Assembly (NCBI GenBank): GCA_944323205.1
Contig: CALURO010000006.1
Coordinates: forward strand, 124,001-188,000
DNA from: an uncultured Mucispirillum sp.
GTDB taxonomy: Bacteria; Chrysiogenota; Deferribacteres; Deferribacterales; Mucispirillaceae
DNA length: 64,000 bases
Direction of reading: 5' to 3'
How positions within the stretch are numbered: the first letter of the stretch is position 1; each line of letters opens with the position of its first letter. The position numbers and the translations under genes are program-made. Below the pieces are notes generated by a model. That model saw only the letters and a program-made list of their open reading frames with translations, made no database searches and had not been told where the DNA came from. Below, in pieces: positions 27,218 to 36,692 of the stretch.

Positions 27218-28870
27218 ATGTTAAAAAAATTTTTAAAAAAAATTTCGTTTATTTCTCAGCAGGATTTTGCTGATAATTATGAAGTAATGATTCCTAATAA
27301 TTTTAATTTTGCCTATGATGTAGTTGATGCATGGGCAATGGAGATGCCTGAAAAAAAAGCTATGCTGTGGACAAATGATGAAGGCAGAAGAATTGATTTT
27401 ACATTTGCAGACTTTAAAAAATTCTCAGATATGACTGCATCTTTTTTTGCCAAACTTGGTATAAAAAAAGGCGATACAGTTATGCTTATACTAAAACGCA
27501 GGTTTGAATTTTGGTTTTCTATGCTTGGCCTGCATAAGCTGGGAGCAATAGCTATACCTGCTACTCATCTTTTAACTGATAAAGATATTGTTTACAGAAA
27601 TAATGCTGCTGATATTAAAATGATTGTTGCCTGTGGTGATAAGCAGATTATAGAGCATGTAAATAAGGCAAAACCGGCCTCCCCTGCATTGAAACATACA
27701 GTATCTATTGGCCCAGAAATCCCTGAAGGCTGGGAAGATTTCCATAAAGGAATAAATGAAGCACCAGAATTTGTGCGCCCTGCTCATGTTAATAATAATG
27801 ATGATATATCACTAATTTACTTTACATCAGGCACAACAGCTAACCCTAAAATGGCAGCACATGATTTCTTATATCCTCTAGGTCATATTATAACAGGTAA
27901 ATACTGGCATAATCTTGACGAAAACAGCCTGCATTTAACTATATCTGATACAGGCTGGGGAAAAGCCGTATGGGGTAAACTTTATGGACAGTGGATAGCT
28001 GGTGCTAATATTTTTGTATATGACCATGAAAAATTTACACCAGCAGAAATATTAAAAGCTATTGAAAAATATAAAATAACTTCTTTCTGTGCACCGCCTA
28101 CTGTTTTCCGCTTTTTAATAAGGGAAGATATTATGAATACAGACCTTTCCTCACTTAAATGGTGCACTATTGCCGGGGAAGCATTAAACCCTGCTGTATA
28201 TGATACATTTTATGAAATGACAGGAATAAAATTAAGAGAAGGCTTTGGACAGACAGAAACAACTTTAACTGTTGTTACTCTGCCATGGGTGGAACCAAAA
28301 CCCGGCTCTATGGGGCTTCCTAACCCACAATATGATGTAGATATTATTACAAACGACGGCAAAAGTGCAGATGTTGGCGAACACGGACAGATTGTTATAA
28401 GAACAGATAAAAAGAAACCACTTGGACTTTTTAAAGAATATTATAAAGATAAAGAAAGAACAAATACTGTATGGAATAATAATATTTATTACACAGGCGA
28501 TATTGCATGGCGAGATAAAGACGGCTATTTTTGGTTTGTTGGCAGAGCTGATGATATTATAAAAAGTTCAGGATACAGAATAAGTCCTTTTGAAGTAGAA
28601 AGTGTATTAATGACACATAAAGCAATTGTAGAATGTGCTGTTACTGGTGCACCTGATGAATTAAGGGGACAGGTTATTAAAGCAACAGTTGTGCTTGCTG
28701 ATGAATATAAAAACTGTAATCATGAAGAAATGATAAAAGATATTCAAAATTATGTTAAAAAGACTACTGCACCTTATAAGTATCCTAGAATAGTAGAAAT
28801 AGTTGACAAACTGCCAAAAACTATCAGTGGCAAAATAAGGCGTGTAGAAATAAGAGAAAAAGATAATTAA
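27218..28870 (+). CDS. AMP-dependent acyl-CoA synthetase
   Basis: This enzyme activates a carboxylic acid with ATP and CoA through an acyl-adenylate. It resembles the medium-chain (ACSM)/acetyl-CoA synthetase-like group. Hallmarks are the ATP loop YFTSGTTANPKMAAHD, the adenylate motif EGFGQTETTLT, YYTGDIAWRDKDGYFWFVGRAD hinge, SSGYRISPFEVES, and the C-terminal lysine in LPKTISGKIRR. I favour the ATG at 27218 (about 550 residues), although a TTG at 27200 is in frame. The acid specificity cannot be read from sequence. It is followed 40 bp later by thiC on the same strand, probably one transcript. Confidence 0.92.
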   Translation: MLKKFLKKISFISQQDFADNYEVMIPNNFNFAYDVVDAWAMEMPEKKAMLWTNDEGRRIDFTFADFKKFSDMTASFFAKLGIKKGDTVMLILKRRFEFWFSMLGLHKLGAIAIPATHLLTDKDIVYRNNAADIKMIVACGDKQIIEHVNKAKPASPALKHTVSIGPEIPEGWEDFHKGINEAPEFVRPAHVNNNDDISLIYFTSGTTANPKMAAHDFLYPLGHIITGKYWHNLDENSLHLTISDTGWGKAVWGKLYGQWIAGANIFVYDHEKFTPAEILKAIEKYKITSFCAPPTVFRFLIREDIMNTDLSSLKWCTIAGEALNPAVYDTFYEMTGIKLREGFGQTETTLTVVTLPWVEPKPGSMGLPNPQYDVDIITNDGKSADVGEHGQIVIRTDKKKPLGLFKEYYKDKERTNTVWNNNIYYTGDIAWRDKDGYFWFVGRADDIIKSSGYRISPFEVESVLMTHKAIVECAVTGAPDELRGQVIKATVVLADEYKNCNHEEMIKDIQNYVKKTTAPYKYPRIVEIVDKLPKTISGKIRRVEIREKDN

Positions 28871-28910
28871 AAAATATATATGGCAAAATTATTTGCCGTT
28901 GGAGCAATAT

Positions 28911-30176
28911 ATGCTGCTTAAAAACAAGCTGTTAAATACAATATTAGAAAATAATATTAATTTCCTTGAAAAAAATGACTGTATTTCTAAAGATACTATA
29001 ATTAATGGTATAAATAATGGCACTATGGTGCTGCTTGGAAATATTAACCATAAAAATGTAAAGCCAGTTTTAATAGGTCAGCCTGCTAAAATAAAAGTTA
29101 ATGCAAATATCGGCACTTCGCCACTTATATGCTCACATAAAGAAGAAATGGAAAAACTGCGTATTTTAGAAAAAGCTGGGGCAGATACTTATATGGACTT
29201 ATCAACAGGCGGTGATTTAGATGTAATCAGAAAAGATATGATTAATTCATCTAATATTCCAATAGGCACTGTTCCGCTTTATGCAGCTGCAAAACATAAT
29301 GCTGATAAAGGCAGAACAATAGAACAGCTTGATTTTGAAGAAGTGTTTGATGAAATAGAAAAACAGGCAGAAATGGGTGTAGACTTTATGACTATACATA
29401 CAGGTATAACTTGTGAAGCTGCATCATATGCTGAAAAAAACAGACTTTTAGGTGTTGTTTCCCGCGGCGGCTCAATGATTAGCAGATGGATTTTAAAAAA
29501 TAATAAAGAAAATCCGCTTTTTACAGAGTTTGACAGAATAGTAAAAATCGCAAAAAAATATAATATTACTCTTTCATTAGGTGACAGCCTGCGTCCGGGA
29601 GCATGTGCTGATGCTGGAGATTATCCACAGATTAATGAAGTATCTCATCTAGGTATGCAGGCAAAGTATGCCTTTGAAAATGGTGTGCAGGTAATGATAG
29701 AAGGCCCCGGACATGTGAGCTTAGATGAAGTGGAAAGCCAGATAAAAACAATAAAAAAATTAACTCATAATGCTCCCCTTTATATTTTAGGGCCGCTGGT
29801 TATTGATAACAGCCCAGGTTATGACCATATATCTGGAGCAATAGGTGCAGCAGCTGCAGTTATGGCGGGAGCAGATTTCCTGTGCTATTTAACACCTGCA
29901 GAACATTTAACACTGCCAAATAAAGAAGATGTATATAATGGTGTAATGGCTTCTAAAATTGCAGCAATGGCAGGTGACACCGCTCTTAAACGAAAATATG
30001 CTGTTGATATGCAGAATAATATGTCTAAAATGCGCCAGAAACTTGACTGGCAGGGTATGAAAGAATATGCACTTGATAAAGATATAATAGATAAAAGAAG
30101 AGAAAGTCATAAAGACAAGGCAGAATGTGCTATGTGTGGCGAATTCTGCTCTGTAAAACTGCAGCATAATAAATAA
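28911..30176 (+). CDS. thiC: phosphomethylpyrimidine synthase ThiC (short form)
   Basis: ThiC is a radical-SAM enzyme that rearranges aminoimidazole ribotide to HMP phosphate, the pyrimidine half of thiamin. The 421-residue length fits the short form without the N-terminal extension of E. coli ThiC. Conserved motifs are TYMDLSTGGDLD, MTIHTGITCEA, VSRGGSM, LSLGDSLRPG, MIEGPGHVSLDEV and LGPLVIDNSPGYDHI. The C-terminal cluster motif is CAMCGEFC (spacing CX2CX3C rather than the CX2CX4C of the long form). The start is the ATG at 28911, with GGAG seven bases ahead; an in-frame TTG at 28893 is less likely. No TPP riboswitch is seen upstream. Confidence 0.96.
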   Translation: MLLKNKLLNTILENNINFLEKNDCISKDTIINGINNGTMVLLGNINHKNVKPVLIGQPAKIKVNANIGTSPLICSHKEEMEKLRILEKAGADTYMDLSTGGDLDVIRKDMINSSNIPIGTVPLYAAAKHNADKGRTIEQLDFEEVFDEIEKQAEMGVDFMTIHTGITCEAASYAEKNRLLGVVSRGGSMISRWILKNNKENPLFTEFDRIVKIAKKYNITLSLGDSLRPGACADAGDYPQINEVSHLGMQAKYAFENGVQVMIEGPGHVSLDEVESQIKTIKKLTHNAPLYILGPLVIDNSPGYDHISGAIGAAAAVMAGADFLCYLTPAEHLTLPNKEDVYNGVMASKIAAMAGDTALKRKYAVDMQNNMSKMRQKLDWQGMKEYALDKDIIDKRRESHKDKAECAMCGEFCSVKLQHNK

Positions 30177-30197
30177 ATTAAAAATATATTGAAATAA

Positions 30198-30227
30198 AAA
30201 GCCTTCCATAAGGAAGGCTTAATTTTA
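30198..30227. terminator. bidirectional terminator between thiC and tRNA-Leu
   Basis: AAAAGCCTTCC and GGAAGGCTT pair around a short loop, with TAATTTT on the plus-strand side and an A/T-rich tract on the other. It lies between the convergent thiC and tRNA genes and can serve both. Confidence 0.85.
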
Positions 30228-30312
30228 TGCCCGAGGCCGGAATCGAACCGGCACAGGTGAAATACCCGAGGGATTTTAAGTCCCTTGCGTCTACCAATTC
30301 CGCCACTCGGGC
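30228..30312 (-). tRNA. tRNA-Leu(TAA)
   Basis: An 85-base cloverleaf with a 7-bp acceptor stem (GCCCGAG/CTCGGGC), discriminator A, anticodon stem AGGGA/TCCCT around loop CTTAAAA (anticodon TAA at 30276-30278), a long class II variable arm (CGGGTATTTCACCTG) and T-arm GCCGGTTCGATTCCGGC. The anticodon plus long variable arm identifies leucine. CCA is not encoded. Confidence 0.97.
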
Positions 30313-30339
30313 GGGCATTTACTCTATTTAAGAGATTTA

Positions 30340-30369
30340 TATAAAACACGATTTTCTATATTTTGTCAA
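30340..30369 (-). promoter_or_regulatory. tRNA-Leu promoter
   Basis: On the minus strand a consensus TTGACA (30364-30369) is followed 18 bases later by TTTATA (30340-30345); TATATA slightly closer to the gene is an alternative. The start would be about 20 bases before the mature tRNA. Confidence 0.65.
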
Positions 30370-30434
30370 GCAGTTTTTTATACTTTTTTAAAAATTTTAA
30401 ATTCTTTATATATCAATAAGTTATAAAATAAATT

Positions 30435-31403
30435 TTATTTATGCTTTACAAAAACACCTAAATTTACATCATCAAGCACCCACATAGATGTATTATTATC
30501 TATTGGCAGGCACATATGACCTATTAACTCATTATCTTCAAAATTAAAATAAAATATACCGTTTTTATATGCCATATCTTCTATATTATTTATTCTTACT
30601 TCACCATCTGCAAATATCTGCTCGCTGTAATCTTTAAATAAAAGATTGTTTTTATCAAGCTCGTAATATACATGCTTTTTATCATTAATATTTGCCCATT
30701 TGCCCCAGCAGTCTAAGCCATTTTCAGTTTTTATATCTATACCGTGCTGTTCCTGCACTTTATCATCAGTTAATTTATCTGAAATATCTGAAATAATAGC
30801 AATATCCTGCTCTTCACATGTATCATAGACTGATAAATCAAACACAGGGTCTTCCTGTCGGTTATATGTATTTATAAATGACGAATACGCTATCCCGCTT
30901 GCTAAATCATAAGATTCATTAATACCAAACTCGCCAAGTCGTACATTTATAGTTTTACCGTCCTGCACTTTTATCTGAACTATATATTTTTTATCATTAA
31001 TAGTGCCTGAAAGCTCAAACTCACCATTTTTATATGCTATCTTATTTACAATAAAAATAACCATAGGCTCAAAAGATAGTGTTTTTACATGAAAAGAAAT
31101 AACATCTTTTTCCTGAGATGTATCCATAGATGGAAATAAATGCTGATAACAGTAGCCATATAGTGGATTATATTCAAGTATATAATATTTCTTATTCCAA
31201 AAACCAAGCTGCTCCAAAGCTTTTCGTGGATTTTTTTCTGGTGATACAATTTGTTCATGCTTATCATTTATTTCTTTCTGGCTTACTGCTGGTTTATTAT
31301 CGGTATTATAATCAGCTGTATTATCTATATCTATTTTGCTACTGTCTTTATTACATGCAGAAATCAGTGAAACAAATATTAATAATATAACATTTTTTTT
31401 CAT
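30435..31403 (-). CDS. hypothetical lipoprotein
   Basis: I do not recognise this 322-residue protein. It has a lipoprotein signal (NVILLIFVSLISAC, Cys near 17) followed by an Asp/Asn-rich linker (about 18-55), then a beta-rich soluble domain with several Trp/Tyr and Glu/Asp residues. Two blocks (KNGEFELSGTINDKKYIVQI and KNGIFYFNFEDNELIGHMCL) look like related strand repeats. AGAGG lies before the ATG. It stands alone between the tRNA promoter and an 840-bp non-coding gap carrying a MITE. Confidence 0.65.
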   Translation of the reverse strand: MKKNVILLIFVSLISACNKDSSKIDIDNTADYNTDNKPAVSQKEINDKHEQIVSPEKNPRKALEQLGFWNKKYYILEYNPLYGYCYQHLFPSMDTSQEKDVISFHVKTLSFEPMVIFIVNKIAYKNGEFELSGTINDKKYIVQIKVQDGKTINVRLGEFGINESYDLASGIAYSSFINTYNRQEDPVFDLSVYDTCEEQDIAIISDISDKLTDDKVQEQHGIDIKTENGLDCWGKWANINDKKHVYYELDKNNLLFKDYSEQIFADGEVRINNIEDMAYKNGIFYFNFEDNELIGHMCLPIDNNTSMWVLDDVNLGVFVKHK

Positions 31404-31722
31404 AAATAGCCTCTTAGAAAATAAATATAATATATTTTTTTCATTAACTCAATATAATACTGTATATTATAATATATTATTTTACTATATTTTATTATTA
31501 AAATAAAAAATATATTCATTAACAAACATTATCTTATTATTACTTTTTACTCTATTATAGATAATTGTTCAGAAAAATATAAATAAAATTATAATAAACT
31601 TTATTTTACAGGCATATAAATATCATCTTTAAAATTTTAGTCTTGTTTACTCCTTAATATTACACTTCAAAAATTTATAAGTTACCATTTGCATAATAGT
31701 ATTTTAACTAATAATACAACTA
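31404..31722. other. non-coding AT-rich spacer
   Basis: I see no gene, RNA structure or repeat here other than very high A+T and short T-rich runs. The last nine bases (31714-31722, ATACAACTA) are one copy of the MITE target-site duplication. Confidence 0.6.
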
Positions 31723-31926
31723 CTAGGGGTACCCCATTTTTTTTTACAACATCTTATGTCTCTCAGAGCGGAGCGAAGAGTCTATAATTTTTACTAGCTG
31801 GAACATTATAAGATTCTTCGCCTACTATTGCAGGCTCTGAATGACAGTTAACTGAGATTATTTCTATTTTTACATATATTATCAAGTAGTTATAGTATTT
31901 TTTAATAAAAAATGGGGTACCCACAG
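31723..31926. mobile_element. 204-bp MITE with 9-bp target duplication, copy A
   Basis: The element starts CTAGGGGTACCCCATTTTTT and ends AAAAAATGGGGTACCCACAG, giving terminal inverted repeats with 18 of 20 matches. ATACAACTA occurs immediately on both sides (31714-31722 and 31927-31935), a clear target-site duplication. The interior carries the palindromic GTC(T/A)(C/T)TCAGAG unit. It encodes nothing, so any movement depends on a transposase in trans. Copy B at 32961-33163 is nearly identical. Confidence 0.85.
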
Positions 31927-31935
31927 ATACAACTA

Positions 31936-32243
31936 ATATTGCTTTTTATAAAAATAATATATATACTATTATAAGAAATACGGAAGGATTAAAATTAACC
32001 ATGATAATTTAGATGATAGTTTATAGTTAAAAATAATTGTATTATATGTTTTTTCGCACATTTTGTGCCTGTTTTATAATAAATTTGATATATTAAACTG
32101 CTATATAATATAAAACCGCTTATTTATAATTGATTAAAATAAATTTTATATACAGCTGCAATAAATGATATATATTTTAACAAATATTAAAGCGATGTAT
32201 TTTATTTATAAAAATATATTATAATAATATAAGGAGAAGACTA
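31936..32243. other. non-coding spacer and leader of the secreted protein gene
   Basis: AT-rich DNA with no recognised gene. The end provides AAGGAGAAG as the ribosome site of the next gene. Confidence 0.5.
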
Positions 32244-32771
32244 ATGAAAAAAATTTTTTTAGTATTTACAATTATTTTATGCTCTTTTCATTTCAGTTAT
32301 GCAGCAGAAATTACTGATGCAAAAATTTTACAATATGCGAAAGAGTTTGCCAGTAAATTTCTTGCAATGGAAAAAAATTTCAAATACGAAACACTTGATT
32401 GTTCCCAATTATATTATTACAGTAATAATATGACAAAATGTTTCATGTTTAGTGAAGATGGCACTAATTACAAACAGCTGTATACTGCAAAGAATTTTAA
32501 TGACTTATTTCCTACACTTGACAAACTTTACTTTCAAGATTTACCAAGCCTAAAAAAGATTCCTGAAAAGACAATGGTATACAGTAATCCACAAGACAGC
32601 AAACTATATAAAGCAGTTTTTTTATATATTGATAATATATTATTTGTTGGCACTGTTTTTGATAATAAAGGGTTTTTAGGTCCTGTTTCAATTCTTCGTA
32701 AAAATAAAGATGGTGTTATTGAAATGATGATTCCTAGTATGGATATTACACCAAGCAGGTTTGAAAATTAA
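32244..32771 (+). CDS. hypothetical secreted protein
   Basis: This 175-residue protein has a clear signal peptide (KIFLVFTIILCSFHFSYA, cleavage after AYAA-like site near residue 21) and a mature domain of about 155 residues with two cysteines (DCSQLYYY and TKCFMF) that could form a disulfide in the periplasm. I do not recognise the fold; beta strands such as KAVFLYIDNILFVGTVF are likely. AAGGAG precedes the ATG at good spacing. It lies between two near-identical MITEs, which could recombine and delete it. Confidence 0.7.
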   Translation: MKKIFLVFTIILCSFHFSYAAEITDAKILQYAKEFASKFLAMEKNFKYETLDCSQLYYYSNNMTKCFMFSEDGTNYKQLYTAKNFNDLFPTLDKLYFQDLPSLKKIPEKTMVYSNPQDSKLYKAVFLYIDNILFVGTVFDNKGFLGPVSILRKNKDGVIEMMIPSMDITPSRFEN

Positions 32772-32960
32772 ATTTAGTTGCAAGTCATTTTATAATACAG
32801 ATTTAAAAACATAACATTTTTTTTATTATAAGTATGCGAATGTTGTTATAATGTTTCCTCCTATTAATTTAATGGATTTATAATAAATTTTATGTTTATA
32901 ATAAAATCAGCATAAATAAATTTAATAAAATGTGCTGTTTTGTTTTGAATTTGTTTTTAT

Positions 32961-33163
32961 CTAGGGGTACCCCATTTTTTTTACAACACCTTATGTCACT
33001 CAGAGCGAAGCGAAGAGTCTATAATTTTTACTAACTAGAACATTATAAGATTCTTCGCCTACTATCGCAGGCTCTGAATGACAGTTAACTGAGATTATTT
33101 CTATTTTTACATATATTATCAAGTAGTTATAGCATTTTTTAATAAAAAATGGGGTACCCACAG
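32961..33163. mobile_element. 203-bp MITE with 8-bp target duplication, copy B
   Basis: It has the same ends as copy A (CTAGGGGTACCCC, GGGGTACCCACAG) and an almost identical interior. GTTTTTAT flanks it on both sides (32953-32960 and 33164-33171). It fills most of the 538-bp gap between the secreted protein and the following gene; the rest is AT-rich without features. Same orientation as copy A. Confidence 0.85.
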
Positions 33164-33309
33164 GTTTTTATTGATTGACTTTTGAAAAAAAAATATATAT
33201 AAATTCCTAGAATTTTATTATAATATTATATACACATTGATAATATGTTGTCTTATTTTTCTATTTAGGTACATATATTCATATCTGCTATTATTAAGGA
33301 GTTTTTTTT

Positions 33310-34059
33310 ATGGTACAAAGCAGTAAATATATAGGTCAAGGATATGTAATCGACTATCTATTACAGTTTTATCTTAAGGATAAATTTAAATCTATCACTT
33401 CTCTCAGCAGTCAGGACAATGCAGGTAAACTTAATTTTATTGTAGAAAATGAAAATGGTGCAAAATTAGGTGTTCATGTTACAATAAATACAGATGACAG
33501 TAAGGCTGCTTCTTTCATTAAACGAAAACCAGATATGCTTTTACTAGCTGATAAAGCACTTTATCTTCATATTAACCTTAGCCTGCATGAAAATGAAAAG
33601 CTGGAAGAAAATCAGCTTATTACAAATATACTAGATAATGCCTGTGTTGTTATAAAAAATTCCTTTAATGATATAGATGATACTATTGCCTATCAAGTTT
33701 CTCCATACGGTATGCAGAAACAAGATTTAAATAAAATAATGACATTGATTTCAGAATACAGACATAATCTTTTAGAACAGAAAAATAAAAATATAGATGA
33801 ATTAGAAGGCGACCCGCTAAAAGCATCTATTATCCGCATAAAAGGTAAACTTATTGTTATAGAACTTGAAAGTGGCACTACTCATGTAGGTGTAGTAGAC
33901 TATGACGCCGTTAATAAAGATGCTATCATAGAAGAAATGCGTAATGCTGAAACTAATATGTATGGCAGACTTGAAAATTATATAAGAGTGCTTGTAAAAA
34001 TGGAGCCTAATAAAGAGCCGGGTAGACCAGATATGGCAAGAATCATTGCTTTAAGATAA
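33310..34059 (+). CDS. hypothetical cytoplasmic protein
   Basis: I do not recognise this 249-residue protein. It has no signal peptide or membrane helix. The N-terminal half (about 1-110) has alternating strands and helices with SFIKRKPDMLLLADKALYLHINLSL; the C-terminal half (about 150-249) contains LIVIELESGTTHVGVVDYDAVNKD and a helical segment. AAGGAG lies before the ATG. A strong shared terminator follows it, so it is probably transcribed alone. Confidence 0.65.
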   Translation: MVQSSKYIGQGYVIDYLLQFYLKDKFKSITSLSSQDNAGKLNFIVENENGAKLGVHVTINTDDSKAASFIKRKPDMLLLADKALYLHINLSLHENEKLEENQLITNILDNACVVIKNSFNDIDDTIAYQVSPYGMQKQDLNKIMTLISEYRHNLLEQKNKNIDELEGDPLKASIIRIKGKLIVIELESGTTHVGVVDYDAVNKDAIIEEMRNAETNMYGRLENYIRVLVKMEPNKEPGRPDMARIIALR

Positions 34060-34081
34060 GCTTTTTTATTTATAAAACATG

Positions 34082-34111
34082 AAAGCCCTGTATTATTTAT
34101 ACAGGGCTTTT
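34082..34111. terminator. bidirectional terminator
   Basis: A perfect 12-bp stem AAAGCCCTGTAT/ATACAGGGCTTT with a five-base loop is followed by T on the plus strand and preceded by a T-rich equivalent on the other. It separates two convergent hypothetical genes. Confidence 0.9.
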
Positions 34112-34136
34112 CAATTATCCTTATTTATAATATTAT

Positions 34137-34457
34137 TTATGCAGCTTTTATATGCAGCTGACCATTATTATCTTCAATATTTACTAATATATTATATTTA
34201 GAAAAATATATTTTCCATCTTTTTAAAGGTGTAGAGCCACCACCATAATATTCTTCATAATGAATACGAGCCATATTTGATATTGCATTAAAGTTGCCGT
34301 CTTCTTCATAGCATTTTCTTGCAAGCTCTTCAAAATATATTTTTTGGAATTCGCTGTTTTGGGGAACAGCCATTGTATTATAATTTTGTTTTGTTTCAAT
34401 ATTATCATTTACAGGGCTTACAGGCTGCACTGTTATATAGGGTATAAATAAATCCAT
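34137..34457 (-). CDS. small hypothetical protein
   Basis: This is a 106-residue protein with start at the ATG at 34457, where GGAGG lies five bases ahead; the in-frame ATG at 34469 would contain that GGAGG. The N-terminal 40 residues are Pro/Asn/Thr-rich and probably unstructured. The rest is mixed, with ELARKCYEEDGNF, a helix NAISNMARIHYEEYY and a C-terminal beta segment (ILVNIEDNNGQLHIKAA). I recognise no family. It is transcribed alone. Confidence 0.6.
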   Translation of the reverse strand: MDLFIPYITVQPVSPVNDNIETKQNYNTMAVPQNSEFQKIYFEELARKCYEEDGNFNAISNMARIHYEEYYGGGSTPLKRWKIYFSKYNILVNIEDNNGQLHIKAA

Positions 34458-34719
34458 AAAAGCCTCCATGCTTAAATGCTTACTGCGTCCATGCAGATAT
34501 AATACATATACTACTATATTCTTTATCGGATTTTATTATAATTTACTTAATACTTTTTATTTCACTTCACTTAGATAATTTTCATCTCTGCCAGCATATG
34601 CAATAGAAAACAATAATTATTACTATTATTATGTATAAATTATGTAGATATTTCTTTAAAATATTTTCAAATATTTAGTTGTAGTATATAAGTTTCTTAT
34701 AAATTACAATGAGAAATTT

Positions 34720-35823
34720 ATGAAAAAATTTGCAGTTCTGATTTTATCTGTCCTTACAGTAATAACAATTTTATTATATAAAAACGGAATGGCTGCAGCA
34801 GTGGATAAAAAAAATATGCCTTCTAATATAGAGAGTTTAAAATCAGATATGAAAAAGGGATATAAAGAAATTTATTTAGCAGGTGGCTGTTTCTGGGGTG
34901 TAGAAAAATATTTTGCATCAATAAATGGTGTTATTTCAACTGATGTAGGATATGCAAACGGATATACAGAAAACCCAACTTATGAAGATGTGGTATACAG
35001 AAATACAAATCATGCAGAGACAGTGCATATTGTATATGACCATAAAGTAGTGAGTCTGCCTTTTATACTGGATATGTATTACAAAGTAATTGACCCATTA
35101 TCAGTCAATAAACAGGGTAATGATAGTGGAACTCAGTATAGAACAGGTATTTACTATATTGATGAAGCAGATAAACCAGTTGCTGAAAAATCACTGCAAA
35201 AACTTGCAGCTCAGTATAAAGGTAAAAAAATTGCAATAGAGCTTATGCCTCTTATAAACTACTACAAGGCTGAAGAATATCATCAGAAATATTTAGATAA
35301 AAATCCTGATGGCTACTGCCATATAGAAAAAGATAAATTTGAATATGCTGCAAAAGCAGTAGATACAAGCAAAAGTAGAAAAAATTATTCTGCACCAAAT
35401 AAAGCAGAATTGAAAAAGACTTTAACAGATATGCAGTATAATGTTACACAAAATAATGGAACTGAGCCGCCGTTTAAAAATGAATACTGGGATAACAAGA
35501 AAAAAGGAATATATGTTGATATAACAACAGGCGAACCACTTTTTTCATCAAGTGATAAGTTTGATTCAGGAAGCGGCTGGCCTAGCTTTACAAAACCAAT
35601 AGATGGCACTGATTTAAAAGAAAACAGAGATACAAGCCATGGAATGGTTAGAACAGAAGTTAGAAGTAAATCAGGTGATGCTCATTTAGGCCATGTATTT
35701 AATGATGGTCCAAAAGATAAAGGCGGTATGCGTTACTGTATTAACAGTGCTGCCCTAAAATTTATACCAATAGAAGAAATGCAAGCCCAAGGATATGGGC
35801 ATTTGATACATCTAGTAGATTAG
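34720..35823 (+). CDS. msrAB: exported bifunctional methionine sulfoxide reductase A/B
   Basis: This fusion repairs both S- and R-methionine sulfoxide. Residues 1-28 form a signal or membrane anchor, so it acts in the envelope. MsrA (about 45-205) has the catalytic cysteine in [11 protein letters not shown] and [11 protein letters not shown]. MsrB (about 225-365) has [34 protein letters not shown] and the catalytic RYCINSAAL; the zinc CxxC pairs are absent, as in many MsrAB fusions. The order MsrA-MsrB matches host-associated bacteria. A strong terminator follows. Likely role: protection of surface proteins from host or oxygen-derived oxidants. Confidence 0.96.
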   Translation: MKKFAVLILSVLTVITILLYKNGMAAAVDKKNMPSNIESLKSDMKKGYKEIYLAGGCFWGVEKYFASINGVISTDVGYANGYTENPTYEDVVYRNTNHAETVHIVYDHKVVSLPFILDMYYKVIDPLSVNKQGNDSGTQYRTGIYYIDEADKPVAEKSLQKLAAQYKGKKIAIELMPLINYYKAEEYHQKYLDKNPDGYCHIEKDKFEYAAKAVDTSKSRKNYSAPNKAELKKTLTDMQYNVTQNNGTEPPFKNEYWDNKKKGIYVDITTGEPLFSSSDKFDSGSGWPSFTKPIDGTDLKENRDTSHGMVRTEVRSKSGDAHLGHVFNDGPKDKGGMRYCINSAALKFIPIEEMQAQGYGHLIHLVD

Positions 35824-35854
35824 TAGTAATATATTTCTCATACCTCTTCTCAAC

Positions 35855-35894
35855 ACCTTTCCCCTATAAACCATTAATAGGGGAAAGGTTTTTT
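35855..35894 (+). terminator. msrAB terminator
   Basis: ACCTTTCCCCTAT pairs with ATAGGGGAAAGGT around a nine-base loop and is followed by TTTTTT. It lies 32 bp after the msrAB stop. The remaining gap to 36113 shows nothing recognisable. Confidence 0.92.
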
Positions 35895-36113
35895 ATAACA
35901 TTCAATGTTAAATATAATATAATCAATCAACTTTAAACTGGTTTAAGATGTACTCTAAGTTTGTTGTCTTAACCTGCAGATGGCCTATTGTTAAAGTGCT
36001 ATTGAAGAATCTCCAATCAGATAACATACACATAAATCCCACCACCTTTTTTGTAAGTAATATAATAATAAGAAATAATTTTTAACAAACCAAAATGCCA
36101 TTAAAAAATTATA

Positions 36114-36521
36114 CTAAAACTCTATTTTTAAATCTCGTTCAAAATCAGATAACTCTCCATGTTCTATTTCAATATAGAAGACTTTTACATTATCTTCTTT
36201 TTCATTTTTATTTTTATAAAATTTGTCCATTATATCAGAATTTTCTAAAATATGGGTAATCAATGATTTATCATGTTCAAAAACTGCCTTTCCTTTTATT
36301 CTTATCCACCTGCTTAATGCAGCTGAGCATAATTCTAAATTATTATTTTTTTGCAGCTCTTGATATACAAGTTTTCTTTCAGTAACTGCAAACCATAGTG
36401 TTTCTTTAAAAATACCAAGTGTTATCATAGGTCTTATTTTAGGAAGCCCATCCAGCCCAATATTTGCAAGCATAAGCACAGGATTATGTTCAATAAACTC
36501 TCTAACATCTTTATTCATCAT
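36114..36521 (-). CDS. PPOX-like FMN-binding split-barrel protein
   Basis: A 135-residue protein of the pyridoxamine 5'-phosphate oxidase-like fold. The order of strands is typical: VLMLANIGLDGLPKIRPM, FKETLWFAVTERKLVYQEL, LELCSAALSRWIRIKGKAVFEHD, then a C-terminal VKVFYIEIEHGELSDF. Such proteins bind FMN, F420 or heme as dimers and often act as general stress or nitroreductase-like enzymes. The exact cofactor and substrate cannot be told. It stands alone. Confidence 0.8.
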   Translation of the reverse strand: MMNKDVREFIEHNPVLMLANIGLDGLPKIRPMITLGIFKETLWFAVTERKLVYQELQKNNNLELCSAALSRWIRIKGKAVFEHDKSLITHILENSDIMDKFYKNKNEKEDNVKVFYIEIEHGELSDFERDLKIEF

Positions 36522-36692
36522 AAATACACCTTGTTACTAATCAATCATTAAATGTTATTAATACAATATTTTCATTGTATGCGGATTTAATTGTATATTA
36601 TTATATAATTTTTTTCTATAAAAAAATGATTAAGTTAACTATTAAATAAAAGCCCCATTATTAATATATAATAGTATGAGACTTATATATTT

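Noticed and set aside
30107..30349. Minus-strand open frame spanning the tRNA-Leu gene
   Set aside because: It is produced by the tRNA and thiC-antisense sequence; a tRNA with full cloverleaf explains the region.
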